A stretch of DNA of 64,000 nt from Nocardiopsis sp. CNT312 (GTDB lineage Bacteria > Actinomycetota > Actinomycetes > Streptosporangiales > Streptosporangiaceae), in contig NZ_AZXF01000013.1 in NCBI RefSeq assembly GCF_000515115.1, forward strand, positions 88,109 to 152,108. Direction: 5' to 3'. Below the pieces are notes generated by a model. It saw only the letters and a program-made list of their open reading frames with translations, made no database searches and was not told the origin of the DNA. Each line of letters begins with the position of its first letter. Within the stretch, counting starts at the first letter, position 1. The translations under genes were made by a program, and so were the position numbers. Shown in pieces: positions 1-8,345 of this stretch.

Positions 1-522
1 CCCGGCCCGCAGCGCGGCGCGGTCGGGACCGGGCCCGTCCCCGGGGCGGACCAGGAAGTCCTCCGGGGAGGCGAGCGCCTTGTCGATCAACGCCTCCAGC
101 TGCTGGGGGGTGGAGCACGCCCGGACGCGCCCGGACCGCTCCAGGCGCTCCACGAACAGGAGCTGGTGGTCGTCGACGTGCTCGTCCAGTTCGGGGTCGC
201 GGGCCACGACGATGGGCAGGCGTCCGTTGTCGCGTGCCTGCACGATGCTTCCCGGCCCCCCGTGGGTGACCACGGCCCGGGCCCGGCGCATGTGCCGGCC
301 GAGCTCAGCCGGCGGCAGGAACGGGGTCCCCTGGGCCCGCTCGGGGGGCGCGCTGTGTCCGTGCTGCACCAGGACACGCAGATCGGGGTTGCGGCGGGCG
401 TAGTCGTCGGCCCACCGGACCAGGCGGTCGAACGTGTGGTGGTCGGTGCCGACGCTGACCAGCACGTCGGGGTGGTTCCGGTCATGGGAGTGCGGTGTCG
501 TGCGGGTGGTCTCTTCGGTCAA
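1..522 (-). CDS. Alg13/EpsF-like glycosyltransferase subunit (C-terminus cut by window edge)
   Basis: This is the C-terminal-type (GT28/Alg13) half of a two-component glycosyltransferase, expected to bind the UDP-sugar and act at the inner membrane face with the Alg14-like protein encoded just upstream. The frame stays open for 174 codons to the window edge. An N-terminal VGTDHHTFDRL stretch (residues 25-34) and VTHGGPGSI at 85-93 match the nucleotide-sugar binding loop of EpsF/PssE/Alg13 proteins. The TTG start at 522 overlaps the TGA of the upstream gene by 4 bases (TTGA), indicating translational coupling. No ATG is available near the N-terminus, so an ATG-only search would miss it. The stop lies outside the window. 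Confidence 0.8.
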   Translation of the reverse strand, partial: MTEETTRTTPHSHDRNHPDVLVSVGTDHHTFDRLVRWADDYARRNPDLRVLVQHGHSAPPERAQGTPFLPPAELGRHMRRARAVVTHGGPGSIVQARDNGRLPIVVARDPELDEHVDDHQLLFVERLERSGRVRACSTPQQLEALIDKALASPEDFLVRPGDGPGPDRAALRAG

Positions 523-977
523 AGCAGCGGTCCTACCGTGATGGCGCCGGGCATGAACGACCGCTGCTCCTCCCACTGGGCGAGGAACAGGCGGGTGAAC
601 GGGCGGCACAGCCGGGCGGTGAGGGTGGGGGTGTCGATGCGGTCGTAGACCTCGATGTAGACGGTCGGCACTCTCAGCAGCCAGGCCAGGGCGAAGAACG
701 GCAGGGCGACCCCGGCCCCGGTCGACACGACCGCCGCCGGGCGCCGTTCGCGCAGGACCCGCGCGGCCAGGAGCGTGTTGCGCGCGAGGTTGCCCACGTG
801 GCGGGTGGTGGGGTGGTGGGCCCAGCGCACGTCCTCACCGCGCAGGGAGGCAGCCGCGTCGGGGGCGCGGAACGTCACCCACAGGCGCTCCCTCCCCGAC
901 CACCAGGGCCGCAGGGACAGCAACTGGGTGAGATGGCCGCCGTTGGACGACACCAGGAGGATCGGTCGATCGGACAT
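519..977 (-). CDS. Alg14/PssD-like glycosyltransferase subunit
   Basis: A 152-residue protein resembling the membrane-recruiting half of split polysaccharide glycosyltransferases (Alg14, PssD, CpsF). The N-terminus has the Rossmann-like loop SSNGGHLTQLL (residues 10-20), and VVSTGAGVALPFF near 83-95 is the second family signature. The partner catalytic half follows directly with a 4-base overlap, the usual arrangement for this pair. In this family the Alg14-like protein anchors the Alg13-like partner so that a sugar is added to a lipid-linked intermediate. The sugar donor and acceptor cannot be read from sequence. The ATG at 977 is chosen because homology begins immediately after it. It is the sixth gene of the polysaccharide operon. 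Confidence 0.85.
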   Translation of the reverse strand: MSDRPILLVSSNGGHLTQLLSLRPWWSGRERLWVTFRAPDAAASLRGEDVRWAHHPTTRHVGNLARNTLLAARVLRERRPAAVVSTGAGVALPFFALAWLLRVPTVYIEVYDRIDTPTLTARLCRPFTRLFLAQWEEQRSFMPGAITVGPLL

Positions 978-1002
978 GCCGTCATCATGTCATAACACAC
1001 AG

Positions 1003-2511
1003 TCACATCGCGGGGATGTGCGCGCACTGACGGGGAGAGAGGTGGCCGCGCAGCCGCCACACCGTCAGCGCGTGGCCCAACGCACCGGCCGCCACGGCCG
1101 CCGCCAGCACGGCGAACCCCTCGCCCAGGGTCGCCCGTGCGAGCAGGGGGAGGGAGGCGAACCAGCAGAGCGCGCTGCCCGTGGCGATCATCACCGGGCC
1201 GTTGAACGGGTACAGCCTCACCTGGTGCCGCAACTGCCACAGTGGCAGCAGCTTGCGCACCGCTTGGGCCGCCACCAGCGCCACCGCCGCCCCGGTCGCG
1301 CCCAGTACGGGGATCAGGGCCGCGCACCCCAGGAGGTTCACCGCCAGGGACAGGCCGTTGTTGAGCAGGTTGAGCCCGGTCCGCCCGCTCATCGTCAGCA
1401 CCAGGTCGCCCATGCCCAGCGCGGACGCGGTGAGCTGGCCGGCGCACACCACGGCCAGCGCCGTGGCGCCCGTGGCGTAGTCCGGGCCGAACAGGGCCAT
1501 GATCAGGGGCGCGCATCCCAGACCGGTGAGGTACAGGGGCCACGTCACGCACACCAGCCACGACGTCCCCGCTTGGTACAGGGTGCGCACACCCGTGTGG
1601 TCCTCCTCCGCCGCTAGTTCCGCGAACCGGGGCTGGGCCGCCGACAGCACCGCCTGCGTGGCGAACTGCCCGCCGACCATGATCCGGGTCGAGGCCGTGA
1701 ACACCGCGGCCTCCGCGAGCCCGCCCAGGAACGCCGCCAGCACCACTCCGCCGCGCTGCACGCCCATCTGTGCGATCCCGGCCACCGCGCGCGGCAGCGC
1801 GAACCCCCAGAACGTCCGCGGCGTGACCCCCTCCGCAGTGTCCCCCGCACCGAGGGGCGGTCTCCGGGCGGCGCCCCGCGAGAGGATCCGGCCCAGCCAG
1901 AACCAGGCCAGCACGGCCGCGGGCAGGTACGGTCCCGCCCACGCGAGGGTCAGCAGACCCGCCGACCCCGACAGCCCCACCGCCACCACCAGCCCCAACT
2001 GGGCCAGCGGTCGCCCCACCTTGTCCACCAGCACCGTCGCGGCCATGACATGGTGGGCGCGCGTGGCCGCCAGAGCCGTGTCGAGCATGACCGCGCAGGG
2101 CAGGAACACGGCCAGGATCCGCAGGTAGAGGGCGGCGTCCGCCACGGCCAGGGCGCGGGCCATCGGTTCGGCGAAGACCATCAGCGCACCGCCCGCGGCC
2201 ACCGACACCGCGGTGGCCGGCCCCGCCGCGAGCCGCAGGAGCGCGGCCGTCCCCCCGGCCGTGCCGTGGACGCGCAGCCGGGCGATGAAGTACACCAGGC
2301 CGTCCGGGGCGCCCGCCCCTGCCACCACCGCCGCGATCAGGAACACCGAGGTCGCGGAGAACAGCAGCCCCGCCGTCTCCTGGGAGAAGGCCCGGGTGAC
2401 GGTGACGGTCAGCGCCAGCCCGAGCACCGCGCTGACGGCGGCCCCCGCCATGTTGAGGACCCCGCCCCGCAGGACGCGGCCCAGCCCGGAATCGTCGGTG
2501 GAGGCGGTCAC
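1003..2511 (-). CDS. Wzx-like polysaccharide flippase (MOP superfamily membrane protein)
   Basis: A protein of about 500 residues made almost entirely of hydrophobic helices, starting near residue 20 and recurring to the C-terminus, as in the 12-14 helix oligosaccharide flippases (Wzx/RfbX) of the MOP exporter superfamily. It would move lipid-linked repeat units across the membrane for polymerisation by the Wzy-like protein of the same operon. Two GTG starts are possible: at 2538, and at 2511, which overlaps the sulfotransferase stop by 4 bases (GTGA). The second is preferred because every neighbour is coupled in the same way. It is assigned by membrane topology and operon context rather than by catalytic residues, so another MOP transporter role is not excluded. 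Confidence 0.82.
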   Translation of the reverse strand: MTASTDDSGLGRVLRGGVLNMAGAAVSAVLGLALTVTVTRAFSQETAGLLFSATSVFLIAAVVAGAGAPDGLVYFIARLRVHGTAGGTAALLRLAAGPATAVSVAAGGALMVFAEPMARALAVADAALYLRILAVFLPCAVMLDTALAATRAHHVMAATVLVDKVGRPLAQLGLVVAVGLSGSAGLLTLAWAGPYLPAAVLAWFWLGRILSRGAARRPPLGAGDTAEGVTPRTFWGFALPRAVAGIAQMGVQRGGVVLAAFLGGLAEAAVFTASTRIMVGGQFATQAVLSAAQPRFAELAAEEDHTGVRTLYQAGTSWLVCVTWPLYLTGLGCAPLIMALFGPDYATGATALAVVCAGQLTASALGMGDLVLTMSGRTGLNLLNNGLSLAVNLLGCAALIPVLGATGAAVALVAAQAVRKLLPLWQLRHQVRLYPFNGPVMIATGSALCWFASLPLLARATLGEGFAVLAAAVAAGALGHALTVWRLRGHLSPRQCAHIPAM

Positions 2512-3386
2512 GCTCGCCACGAGGGGGTGCGCCCCCACCAGCGGGTCAGCGCGGCGTCGCTCTCGGCGAAGCGGTCGGTCAGCTCGGCGCGCAGCGACGC
2601 GGGCATCGCCGACCGGCCGCGCGCGTTGTGGCGGCCGGGGACCAGCCCCGGGCCGGGGGGCAGGCCGAGGAAGCGCTCGATCGCCGACAGCTCCCGCGCG
2701 GTGCCGTCGAACAGCTCCGCGTGGTCCACGGCGTGCACCCGGTCCCGGCCCAGGTACCGCTCCAGTCGTGCGAGCTGGTCGGCGTACCGGCCGCGTGCCA
2801 GGTAGGCGTGGTGCTGGTGGGAGTGGGACCGGTATCCCGGCTCCTCCGTCAGCCGCGCCTCCTCACCCGCCAGCCGCCGCTCCTCCAGATCGACCGCACG
2901 GGCGAAGGGCTCGGTCTCGAACCCGCGGGCGCTCTCGTGGGCGTGCGCCGAGTAGGCGCGCTCCACGGGGTCGCGCAGGATCACCACGACCCTGACACCG
3001 GGCAGGTCGCGGGCGATCCGCCGTGCGGCCAGCGGGTGGAACAGGTAGTAGGGGCTGGACTCCATCACACGCACCCGGGGGCGTCCCTCCCGTTCCCGCA
3101 CGGAGGACAGCAGCGGGAAGTGCGCCCGGTACCACGCGAGCCCCCGGGCGTAGTCCGTGTCGAAGTAGTGCACCCCCTTGCGCAGGGTCGGCCCCGTGAC
3201 TGCCGGGTGCTGGGACAGGCACTTGAACAGGGACGTGGTCCCCGCACGCTGGGCACCGCAGATGAGCAGGTCCGGCAGGGCGCGGGCGGAACTGGTCACG
3301 GCCCCCACCCCGTCGGCCAGGGGCAGCAGGGCCTGCCGGACCGGGGCGGCCAGGCGGCGCAGGGCGGGGCGGGTGTCCTGTGGCAT
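2508..3386 (-). CDS. PAPS-dependent sulfotransferase
   Basis: A 292-residue soluble sulfotransferase. The 5'-phosphosulfate loop CGAQRAGTTSLF (residues 43-54) and the 3'-phosphate motif RDPVERAYSAHAH (138-150) are both intact, and the spacing fits the Sulfotransfer_1/3 family. These enzymes move sulfate from PAPS to a hydroxyl, typically on a carbohydrate. Inside a Wzx/Wzy/Wzz operon the likely acceptor is a sugar of the exported polysaccharide, which suggests a sulfated exopolymer; this is inference. The ATG at 3386 is used because upstream in-frame residues are low-complexity and lack family similarity. The stop overlaps the flippase start. Confidence 0.88.
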   Translation of the reverse strand: MPQDTRPALRRLAAPVRQALLPLADGVGAVTSSARALPDLLICGAQRAGTTSLFKCLSQHPAVTGPTLRKGVHYFDTDYARGLAWYRAHFPLLSSVREREGRPRVRVMESSPYYLFHPLAARRIARDLPGVRVVVILRDPVERAYSAHAHESARGFETEPFARAVDLEERRLAGEEARLTEEPGYRSHSHQHHAYLARGRYADQLARLERYLGRDRVHAVDHAELFDGTARELSAIERFLGLPPGPGLVPGRHNARGRSAMPASLRAELTDRFAESDAALTRWWGRTPSWRA

Positions 3387-3433
3387 CACGGGGTCCTTCC
3401 ATGACGGGTGGGTCGTGTGTGGGGCGGCGGCCG

Positions 3434-4657
3434 TCAGCCGGTGCGGGCGGCCTCGTGCGCGGCCCTCTCCCGGAGGACCTCCAGAGCGGGCAGCAGCCAG
3501 TCGTCCACGGCCGCCATCGAGGCCCCGCACTCGTCCTGGCGGTCGTGCAGGTACCGGGTGGCCAGATCGATCAGGTACAGGGCCATCACCGTCGACACCG
3601 CGTGTGCGCCCAGCCCCGTTCCGGACATCAGGGGGTCGAGCAGCAGACGGGGGCCGCTGTCCAGCCACCGGTGCACACCCGGGTGCACCCCCGCCTGGAC
3701 GCACTCGTTGAGGTCGTAGTGCAGCGCGTCGAAGCCCACGGGGGCGTCCATGGCCAACCGCTCCCAGTCCCAGACGAAGGCACGCCGCGCGGTGCCGGCG
3801 ATGTTCCACCTGGTCAGATCGCCGTGCCAGGCCCCGAACGGCAGGCGCACGTCCGGCAGCCCGACCAGGGCCTCACGCAGCGGCGCGGCCTCCGGGCGCG
3901 CCCCCAGGCGCAGGATCCGCTCGGCCAGGGCACGCCGGTAGGGGCTCTCCGCCAAGTGCAGCGTGCGGCTCCCCGCCAGGTCGGCGATCTGGGTGACACA
4001 GCGCAGCAGCTGGTGGCGGGTGGGACGGTCGGTCTGGTAGCCCACAGGCAGCGCCTCCTGCACCAGCAGGGGGTAGCCGTTCCACTCGCCCTCGTGGAGC
4101 AGGCGCGGGACCGTCACGTCCGGGAGGCGCGCGTCGGCCAGGCGGCGCAGCGCACGGCTCTCGTCACGCACCAGGCGCGACGTCAGGTCGTTCACGGCGA
4201 CCTTGGCGTAGCCCACGGTACGGCCCCCGGGGGTGAGCAGCAGGAGCACTGGTTTGCGGTTGGCGCGCGGCGGACCGAGGTGGATCGCGACCGCCAGCTC
4301 CCGGTCGAGCGCCGACGCGAGCGCGTGCTCGATTCCGGGCCCCGCCCCCACGTACAGCCGGTCGCGCAGCACCAGGGGGGCCAGCCCGGTGGTGAACGCC
4401 GCGGCCAGGAGCGCCGCACGCAGCCGGTCCGCTGCCGAGTGCCTCCGGGAGAAGGACGCGATGCCCCGGGTGGCGGCCGAGCGGTCGTAGACGGGCAGGA
4501 TGACCCGCGGATCGCGCGCGCTGGGCACGGGCAGGTACTGCTGTCCCCGGTCCCGGCGGGCGCGTCGGCCCACCTCCCCGTCCCCGGGCCCGAGCAGGCC
4601 GCCGCACGGCCACAGCACCGCGGCGAGATCGGTCAGGTAGGTCGTCTCACGGTTCAC
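3434..4657 (-). CDS. APH/choline-kinase-fold phosphotransferase in the polysaccharide operon
   Basis: A 407-residue protein with the aminoglycoside-phosphotransferase (APH/ChoK) fold in its C-terminal half. The catalytic loop HGDLTRWN (residues 278-285) carries the Asp base and Asn, WDWE (296-299) carries the metal-binding Asp, and a plausible nucleotide-binding Lys occurs in YAKVAVN (152). The first 100 residues have no clear assignment. Such kinases phosphorylate small alcohols, sugars or choline. Here the substrate is probably a glycan precursor or a decorating group, since the gene sits between the Wzy and sulfotransferase genes. Nothing in the sequence suggests antibiotic resistance in particular. 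The start overlaps the polymerase stop by 11 bases. Confidence 0.75.
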   Translation of the reverse strand: MNRETTYLTDLAAVLWPCGGLLGPGDGEVGRRARRDRGQQYLPVPSARDPRVILPVYDRSAATRGIASFSRRHSAADRLRAALLAAAFTTGLAPLVLRDRLYVGAGPGIEHALASALDRELAVAIHLGPPRANRKPVLLLLTPGGRTVGYAKVAVNDLTSRLVRDESRALRRLADARLPDVTVPRLLHEGEWNGYPLLVQEALPVGYQTDRPTRHQLLRCVTQIADLAGSRTLHLAESPYRRALAERILRLGARPEAAPLREALVGLPDVRLPFGAWHGDLTRWNIAGTARRAFVWDWERLAMDAPVGFDALHYDLNECVQAGVHPGVHRWLDSGPRLLLDPLMSGTGLGAHAVSTVMALYLIDLATRYLHDRQDECGASMAAVDDWLLPALEVLRERAAHEAARTG

Positions 4658-6047
4658 CGGGGCCCCCAGGCAGGCACACCCCTCCCCGAAGGGCCGGAGT
4701 CGGCCGTTCGAGGCGCCAGAGCAGGGCGAGAGCGATCACGGTGACCGCCATCGGGGACATCAGCGCCACGTAGAAGAACATGTACCAGAACAGCAGCAGC
4801 ACGGTCAGGAGCGCGCCCTGGCCCACCGGCGAGGCCTGCGCCCGGTGGCGCCACACCGTCCAGGCGGGGAAGGCCAGGAACAGGAGGGCGCCCGCCCAGC
4901 CGTGGGCGACCACAGTCATCCACAGTTGGCCCGCGTTGCCGATGACGTGCTGTCCGCACTCCGGGCACTCGGCCGTGGGACCGATCGCGATCGAGTCCGA
5001 ACTGCCCAGTGCCTGCCGCGTGGTGCCCCAGCCCAGGACGGGGGAGTGGGCGGCGGCGTCGACGGCCGCGGAGTTGGTCGCGGCGCGGCCGTCGTCGCTG
5101 TGCGGGTTCTCGGCGCGTGCGCGCACCGTCTCCCCCAGGGGCGACACCGCCAGTGCCAGTACTCCCACCGCGACGGCCGCCGCGCACGCAGCCGCCAGGG
5201 CCGTGTGCCCCCGGCGCAGCGTCTGGACGAGCGCGTAGACCAGCGACAGCGCCAGCCCCGCCCACACGGCGCGGTTGAGGGAGTGGACGACCGGCAGCAC
5301 CGCCAGCGCGCCCGCCGCCAGCGCCCCCCAGCGCGCGGCACGGCCCCCCTGGAGGAACCAGCCCACCACCAGCCACACCAGCAGGAGGGAGACCATGTAC
5401 CCCCAGGTGTTGGTGTACTCCCACGGTGCTTTCGGCCGGGCGCTCTCGTAACCGAAGACGTCCATGACCTGCGCCGAGGCCGGGTGCACCAGGGCCTGGA
5501 CGAAGGGGTCCGAAGCCAGCGTGCCCGGAAGGAGGTGCTCCAGCGGCGCCGTGAACTCCAGTCGCGGGGCGAACACGCCCAGGTAGCCGCCCGCGATGGT
5601 GGCCAGGCACAGGACGGACAGGCACCACACGACCGTGCGCGTGGGCAGTTCGCGCTCGGACAGGTTCCCGACGTAGAGCATGAGGACGGTCAGCACCAGG
5701 TAGTTCACGACGCGCAGCACCGCCCCGGCGTAGCCGCCGCTGTCGGGGACGGTCCCCGGGGCCTCCAGCGGCACCAGAGCCAGGCCCAGCACGGTCCAGG
5801 CGAGGAAGAGCCCCCACATCCAGAACCCCGGGGGCAGGCGCAGGCCCACCCGCCGGTGGCGGCGCAGCAGTTCCGCCGCCATCGGCACGGCGAACAGCCA
5901 GTACGCGAACTGCCCCAAGCCCAGCGCCCACCACAGTGGATATCCGGCCAGCAGCCAGACCAGCGGACGCCCGGACGTGGCCGCCGGCACACCGAGGAGC
6001 ACCGAACCGGCACGGGCACCGCGCACGGACGCGGAAGCGCCCGCCAT
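4647..6047 (-). CDS. Wzy/O-antigen ligase-like polymerase (polytopic membrane protein)
   Basis: A 466-residue membrane protein with about ten hydrophobic helices and a long polar extracytoplasmic loop between roughly residues 290 and 380, the layout of Wzy polymerases and WaaL ligases. The loop contains GWGTTRQALG and a CPEC motif, a possible disulfide or metal site. The ATG at 6047 shares one base with the TGA of the Wzz-like gene (TGATG), so the two are translationally coupled. It would polymerise lipid-linked repeat units flipped by the Wzx-like protein. Wzy sequences diverge quickly, so the call rests on topology and neighbours. Confidence 0.78.
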   Translation of the reverse strand: MAGASASVRGARAGSVLLGVPAATSGRPLVWLLAGYPLWWALGLGQFAYWLFAVPMAAELLRRHRRVGLRLPPGFWMWGLFLAWTVLGLALVPLEAPGTVPDSGGYAGAVLRVVNYLVLTVLMLYVGNLSERELPTRTVVWCLSVLCLATIAGGYLGVFAPRLEFTAPLEHLLPGTLASDPFVQALVHPASAQVMDVFGYESARPKAPWEYTNTWGYMVSLLLVWLVVGWFLQGGRAARWGALAAGALAVLPVVHSLNRAVWAGLALSLVYALVQTLRRGHTALAAACAAAVAVGVLALAVSPLGETVRARAENPHSDDGRAATNSAAVDAAAHSPVLGWGTTRQALGSSDSIAIGPTAECPECGQHVIGNAGQLWMTVVAHGWAGALLFLAFPAWTVWRHRAQASPVGQGALLTVLLLFWYMFFYVALMSPMAVTVIALALLWRLERPTPALRGGVCLPGGPGEP

Positions 6048-7696
6048 CAGTTCCCGGCCTTGGCGGAGCCGACGGAGGCGGCCGGGGCCGCACCGGCCGT
6101 GAGCCCGTCGGACGAGGGGCCGCCGGACGAGGGGCCGCCGGACGAGGGGCCGCCGGACGAGGGGCCGTCGGACCCCTTGACCCGGGTGGGCCGGGCCTGT
6201 GAGCGGGGCTGGCGGGGCAGGACGGCCGCTCCGGCCACGGGTACCCCGAACCGCGCGGCCGTGTCCAGCAGCGACCTCAGGTCGGCCCGGCGGGTGCGGC
6301 CAGCCTCGACGACCGGAAGGAGCAGGTCCACCGAGGCGGACAGAGCGTGGACGTCGGCGCGCTCGGCAGCTGAGGGCACGGCGATCACCGTGTACTCGGC
6401 CCTCTCCCGCAACAGGCGGACCAGACCCGGCATCGCGGTGCCCTGCACGTCGGCGGCGCTGCCGGGGCGGCCGTAGCGCAGCACGCGCAGGTGTGCGGCC
6501 GCGGCGGATCGCGTCTCCAGTTCGGCGGGGTCGGTGCCGCCCGTCAGGGCCTCGGCCAGCCCCGGGCCCTCGGCCAGCCCCAGCAGTGCGGCGCCCCCCG
6601 GGTCGGGGTCGGCGCACACGAGCAGGGTGTCGGAGCCGGTACGGACCAGGGCCGCCGCCAGGTCGGCCGCCGCGGCGGTCCCGGCGCGTCCGGACGCGGT
6701 GGCGGCCACGAGCAGGACACCGCCGCGCCTGCGGGCCCCGGAGGCGTCCCGGGCGCGCAGGCGGGCGCGTACGGCGTGCGCGGCCCCGTTGACGTGCTGG
6801 CCGCCCCGGTCGCCGTCGTCCGGCAGCAGGGGGGAGCCTCCGGCGGTGGCGGACAGGTCCATCAGCACCGGGACGCCGCCGATCCGCCCGGTGTCCTCGG
6901 CACCGCGCAGGAACGGGTCCAGACGGTCGCGGGCCGCGGCCAGGAGCAGCCCGGCGAGCAGCCCGAGCGCCGCACCCGCGGGCAGCCACAGGGCCGGCAG
7001 GGGGGCGGCGGCGCCCTCGGGGAGGGCGGCCGGGGTGATGACCCGGCCGGGGCGGAGCGTCTCCCGGAGGGTGCCGAGCGGGCTGATGTCGCCGCCGAGG
7101 TCGGCGATCTCCGCGCGGAGGGCGACCGCCCGGGTGGAGTCGCCCTTCAGACCGGACAGCTCCTCGTAGCGCAGTTCCTGCTCCCCGCGCAGGGCCTCCA
7201 AGCGGTCGGAGAGGAGTTCCTGGACGTAGGCCTCACGCTGGGCGAGGTAGGCCTCGGCGTAGGCGTCGGCACCGCGGCGGGCGGCTTCCGGGCTCCCGGC
7301 CGCGTAGGTCACCTCCAGCACGTTGCTGTTGGCGGGGACCGTCAGGGACAAGCGCTCGCGCAGATCGGAGGTGGAGGGCGGTGCTCCGCCAGCCCCACCG
7401 AGCCGTTCGGCGACGGCGGCGGAGACCTCGTCGGAGAGGAGCACCTGCGCCTCGGTGTCCAGGTTGATGTCCCCCGTGAGCCGTCCGGCCTGCTCGCCGG
7501 TGAGCTCGGGCAGCTCCGTGGGGCGGACCTGGACGGCGGCGGTGGACTCGTAGGTGCGGGGCAGCGCCAGAACGCCGGCCGTGGCGAGGAGCGTTCCGCC
7601 GAGGACCCCGGCGGCCACCGTCCGCCAGCGGCGTCGCAGCAGGGCCGTGTACTCCCTCAGTTCCGGTCCGGGCGGGACGGCGGCCTCAGTGTCCAT
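6047..7696 (-). CDS. Wzz-type chain-length protein with degenerate BY-kinase-like domain
   Basis: A 549-residue protein, the first gene of the polysaccharide operon. A Wzz/GumC domain spans about residues 14-260, with membrane helices at 28-46 and 236-255 around an extracytoplasmic coiled segment. A C-terminal P-loop NTPase-like domain follows, as in actinobacterial bacterial-tyrosine-kinase fusions. The Walker A position reads AATASGRAGTA (331-341) and lacks the conserved Lys; the next acidic motif reads LVCADPDPGG (359-368). No Tyr-rich tail is present. The C-terminus instead carries four GPSSG repeats encoded by a 15-bp tandem repeat. Kinase activity is therefore doubtful, but a chain-length role is still likely. 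About 200 bp separate it from the next gene, room for the operon promoter. Confidence 0.82.
   Translation of the reverse strand: MDTEAAVPPGPELREYTALLRRRWRTVAAGVLGGTLLATAGVLALPRTYESTAAVQVRPTELPELTGEQAGRLTGDINLDTEAQVLLSDEVSAAVAERLGGAGGAPPSTSDLRERLSLTVPANSNVLEVTYAAGSPEAARRGADAYAEAYLAQREAYVQELLSDRLEALRGEQELRYEELSGLKGDSTRAVALRAEIADLGGDISPLGTLRETLRPGRVITPAALPEGAAAPLPALWLPAGAALGLLAGLLLAAARDRLDPFLRGAEDTGRIGGVPVLMDLSATAGGSPLLPDDGDRGGQHVNGAAHAVRARLRARDASGARRRGGVLLVAATASGRAGTAAAADLAAALVRTGSDTLLVCADPDPGGAALLGLAEGPGLAEALTGGTDPAELETRSAAAAHLRVLRYGRPGSAADVQGTAMPGLVRLLRERAEYTVIAVPSAAERADVHALSASVDLLLPVVEAGRTRRADLRSLLDTAARFGVPVAGAAVLPRQPRSQARPTRVKGSDGPSSGGPSSGGPSSGGPSSDGLTAGAAPAASVGSAKAGN
6111..6170. repeat. 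15-bp tandem repeat, four units, inside the Wzz-like gene
   Basis: Four consecutive copies of the 15-base unit gacgaggggccgccg (plus-strand sense; the last copy has one change). On the coding strand it encodes repeated GPSSG near the Wzz-like protein C-terminus. In-frame 15-bp units allow the copy number to vary without a frameshift. Confidence 0.95.
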
Positions 7697-7893
7697 CTGA
7701 GCCTTTCCACGCGAGCAGTGGTGTCAGCACTTTTGGTCAATGGTTGTGCACTGAGTGTAGTTCCTTTGCGGGTCGGCGCAGTGAGGGAAACGGCCGTTTC
7801 GGCTAGGAGCAGTGCGGGAGGGCGGCCAGTCACCAAGCCGGCACGCACGGGTGCGGCGGGAAGCCCCGCCGCACCCGTGCGGGGAAGACGGGG

Positions 7894-8295
7894 TCAGGCG
7901 ACGAACGACGGCAGCACCGGGGGCAGGCCGGTACCGGACTCCCAGGCCTCGTCGCAGGCCTTCTGGGTGCTCACGGTGTGCGCGCGTACGGAGCAGTCAC
8001 GGTAGGCGGTGATCTCCTCGTCGTAGACCACGAACATGGCACCCGCGGCGGCCGTGATGAGGATGCCCGCCGCGCCGACCACCACGCTCGCCGCCGCGAC
8101 GGGCGCGTAGGTGCTGTTCTTCCGGGCGGCGCGGCGCGCCGCCCGGAAGCCCTGGACGACCCCGAACACGGACAGCACCACGCCGTAGGGCAGAAAGAGC
8201 AGGGCGGCCGCTCCCAGGAACAGGCCCCACAGGCCGCCCCGCTCGAGCTTGGGCGGCTGCTCGTCGGCTCTGGGCTCCTTGTCGGTCACGTTCAC
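7894..8295 (-). CDS. Small DUF4190-like membrane protein
   Basis: A 133-residue protein with a charged N-terminus, two hydrophobic helices (about residues 22-48 and 66-92) separated by a basic loop (RAARRAARK), and a polar extracytoplasmic tail with two Cys. This layout matches actinobacterial DUF4190 proteins, whose function is unknown. It is transcribed alone, divergently from purN. The ATG at 8295 follows a ggag-like ribosome site. The tail Cys pair (residues about 101 and 113) could form a disulfide. Confidence 0.7.
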   Translation of the reverse strand: MNVTDKEPRADEQPPKLERGGLWGLFLGAAALLFLPYGVVLSVFGVVQGFRAARRAARKNSTYAPVAAASVVVGAAGILITAAAGAMFVVYDEEITAYRDCSVRAHTVSTQKACDEAWESGTGLPPVLPSFVA

Positions 8296-8319
8296 TCCTT
8301 CGGTACGCCCCTAGGGGCG

Positions 8320-8345
8320 CCGTGCCCCCGCGCGCGGGGGCACGG
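8320..8345. repeat. 26-bp perfect palindrome between the DUF4190 gene and purN
   Basis: Every base from 8320 to 8345 pairs with its mirror position: a C/G-rich arm ccgtgcccccgcg followed by its exact reverse complement. It sits 25 bp upstream of the DUF4190 start. It could be a protein site or, if transcribed, a long hairpin in that gene's leader. Confidence 0.8.

Noticed and set aside
3434..4657. Aminoglycoside resistance kinase
   Set aside because: Only the general APH fold motifs are shared; operon context points to polysaccharide modification.
6111..6170. CRISPR-like repeat
   Set aside because: Units are contiguous 15-mers without spacers, inside a coding sequence.
4845..8005. Plus-strand frames opposite the Wzy and Wzz genes
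   Set aside because: Gln/Arg/Gly-rich products typical of GC-rich antisense frames.
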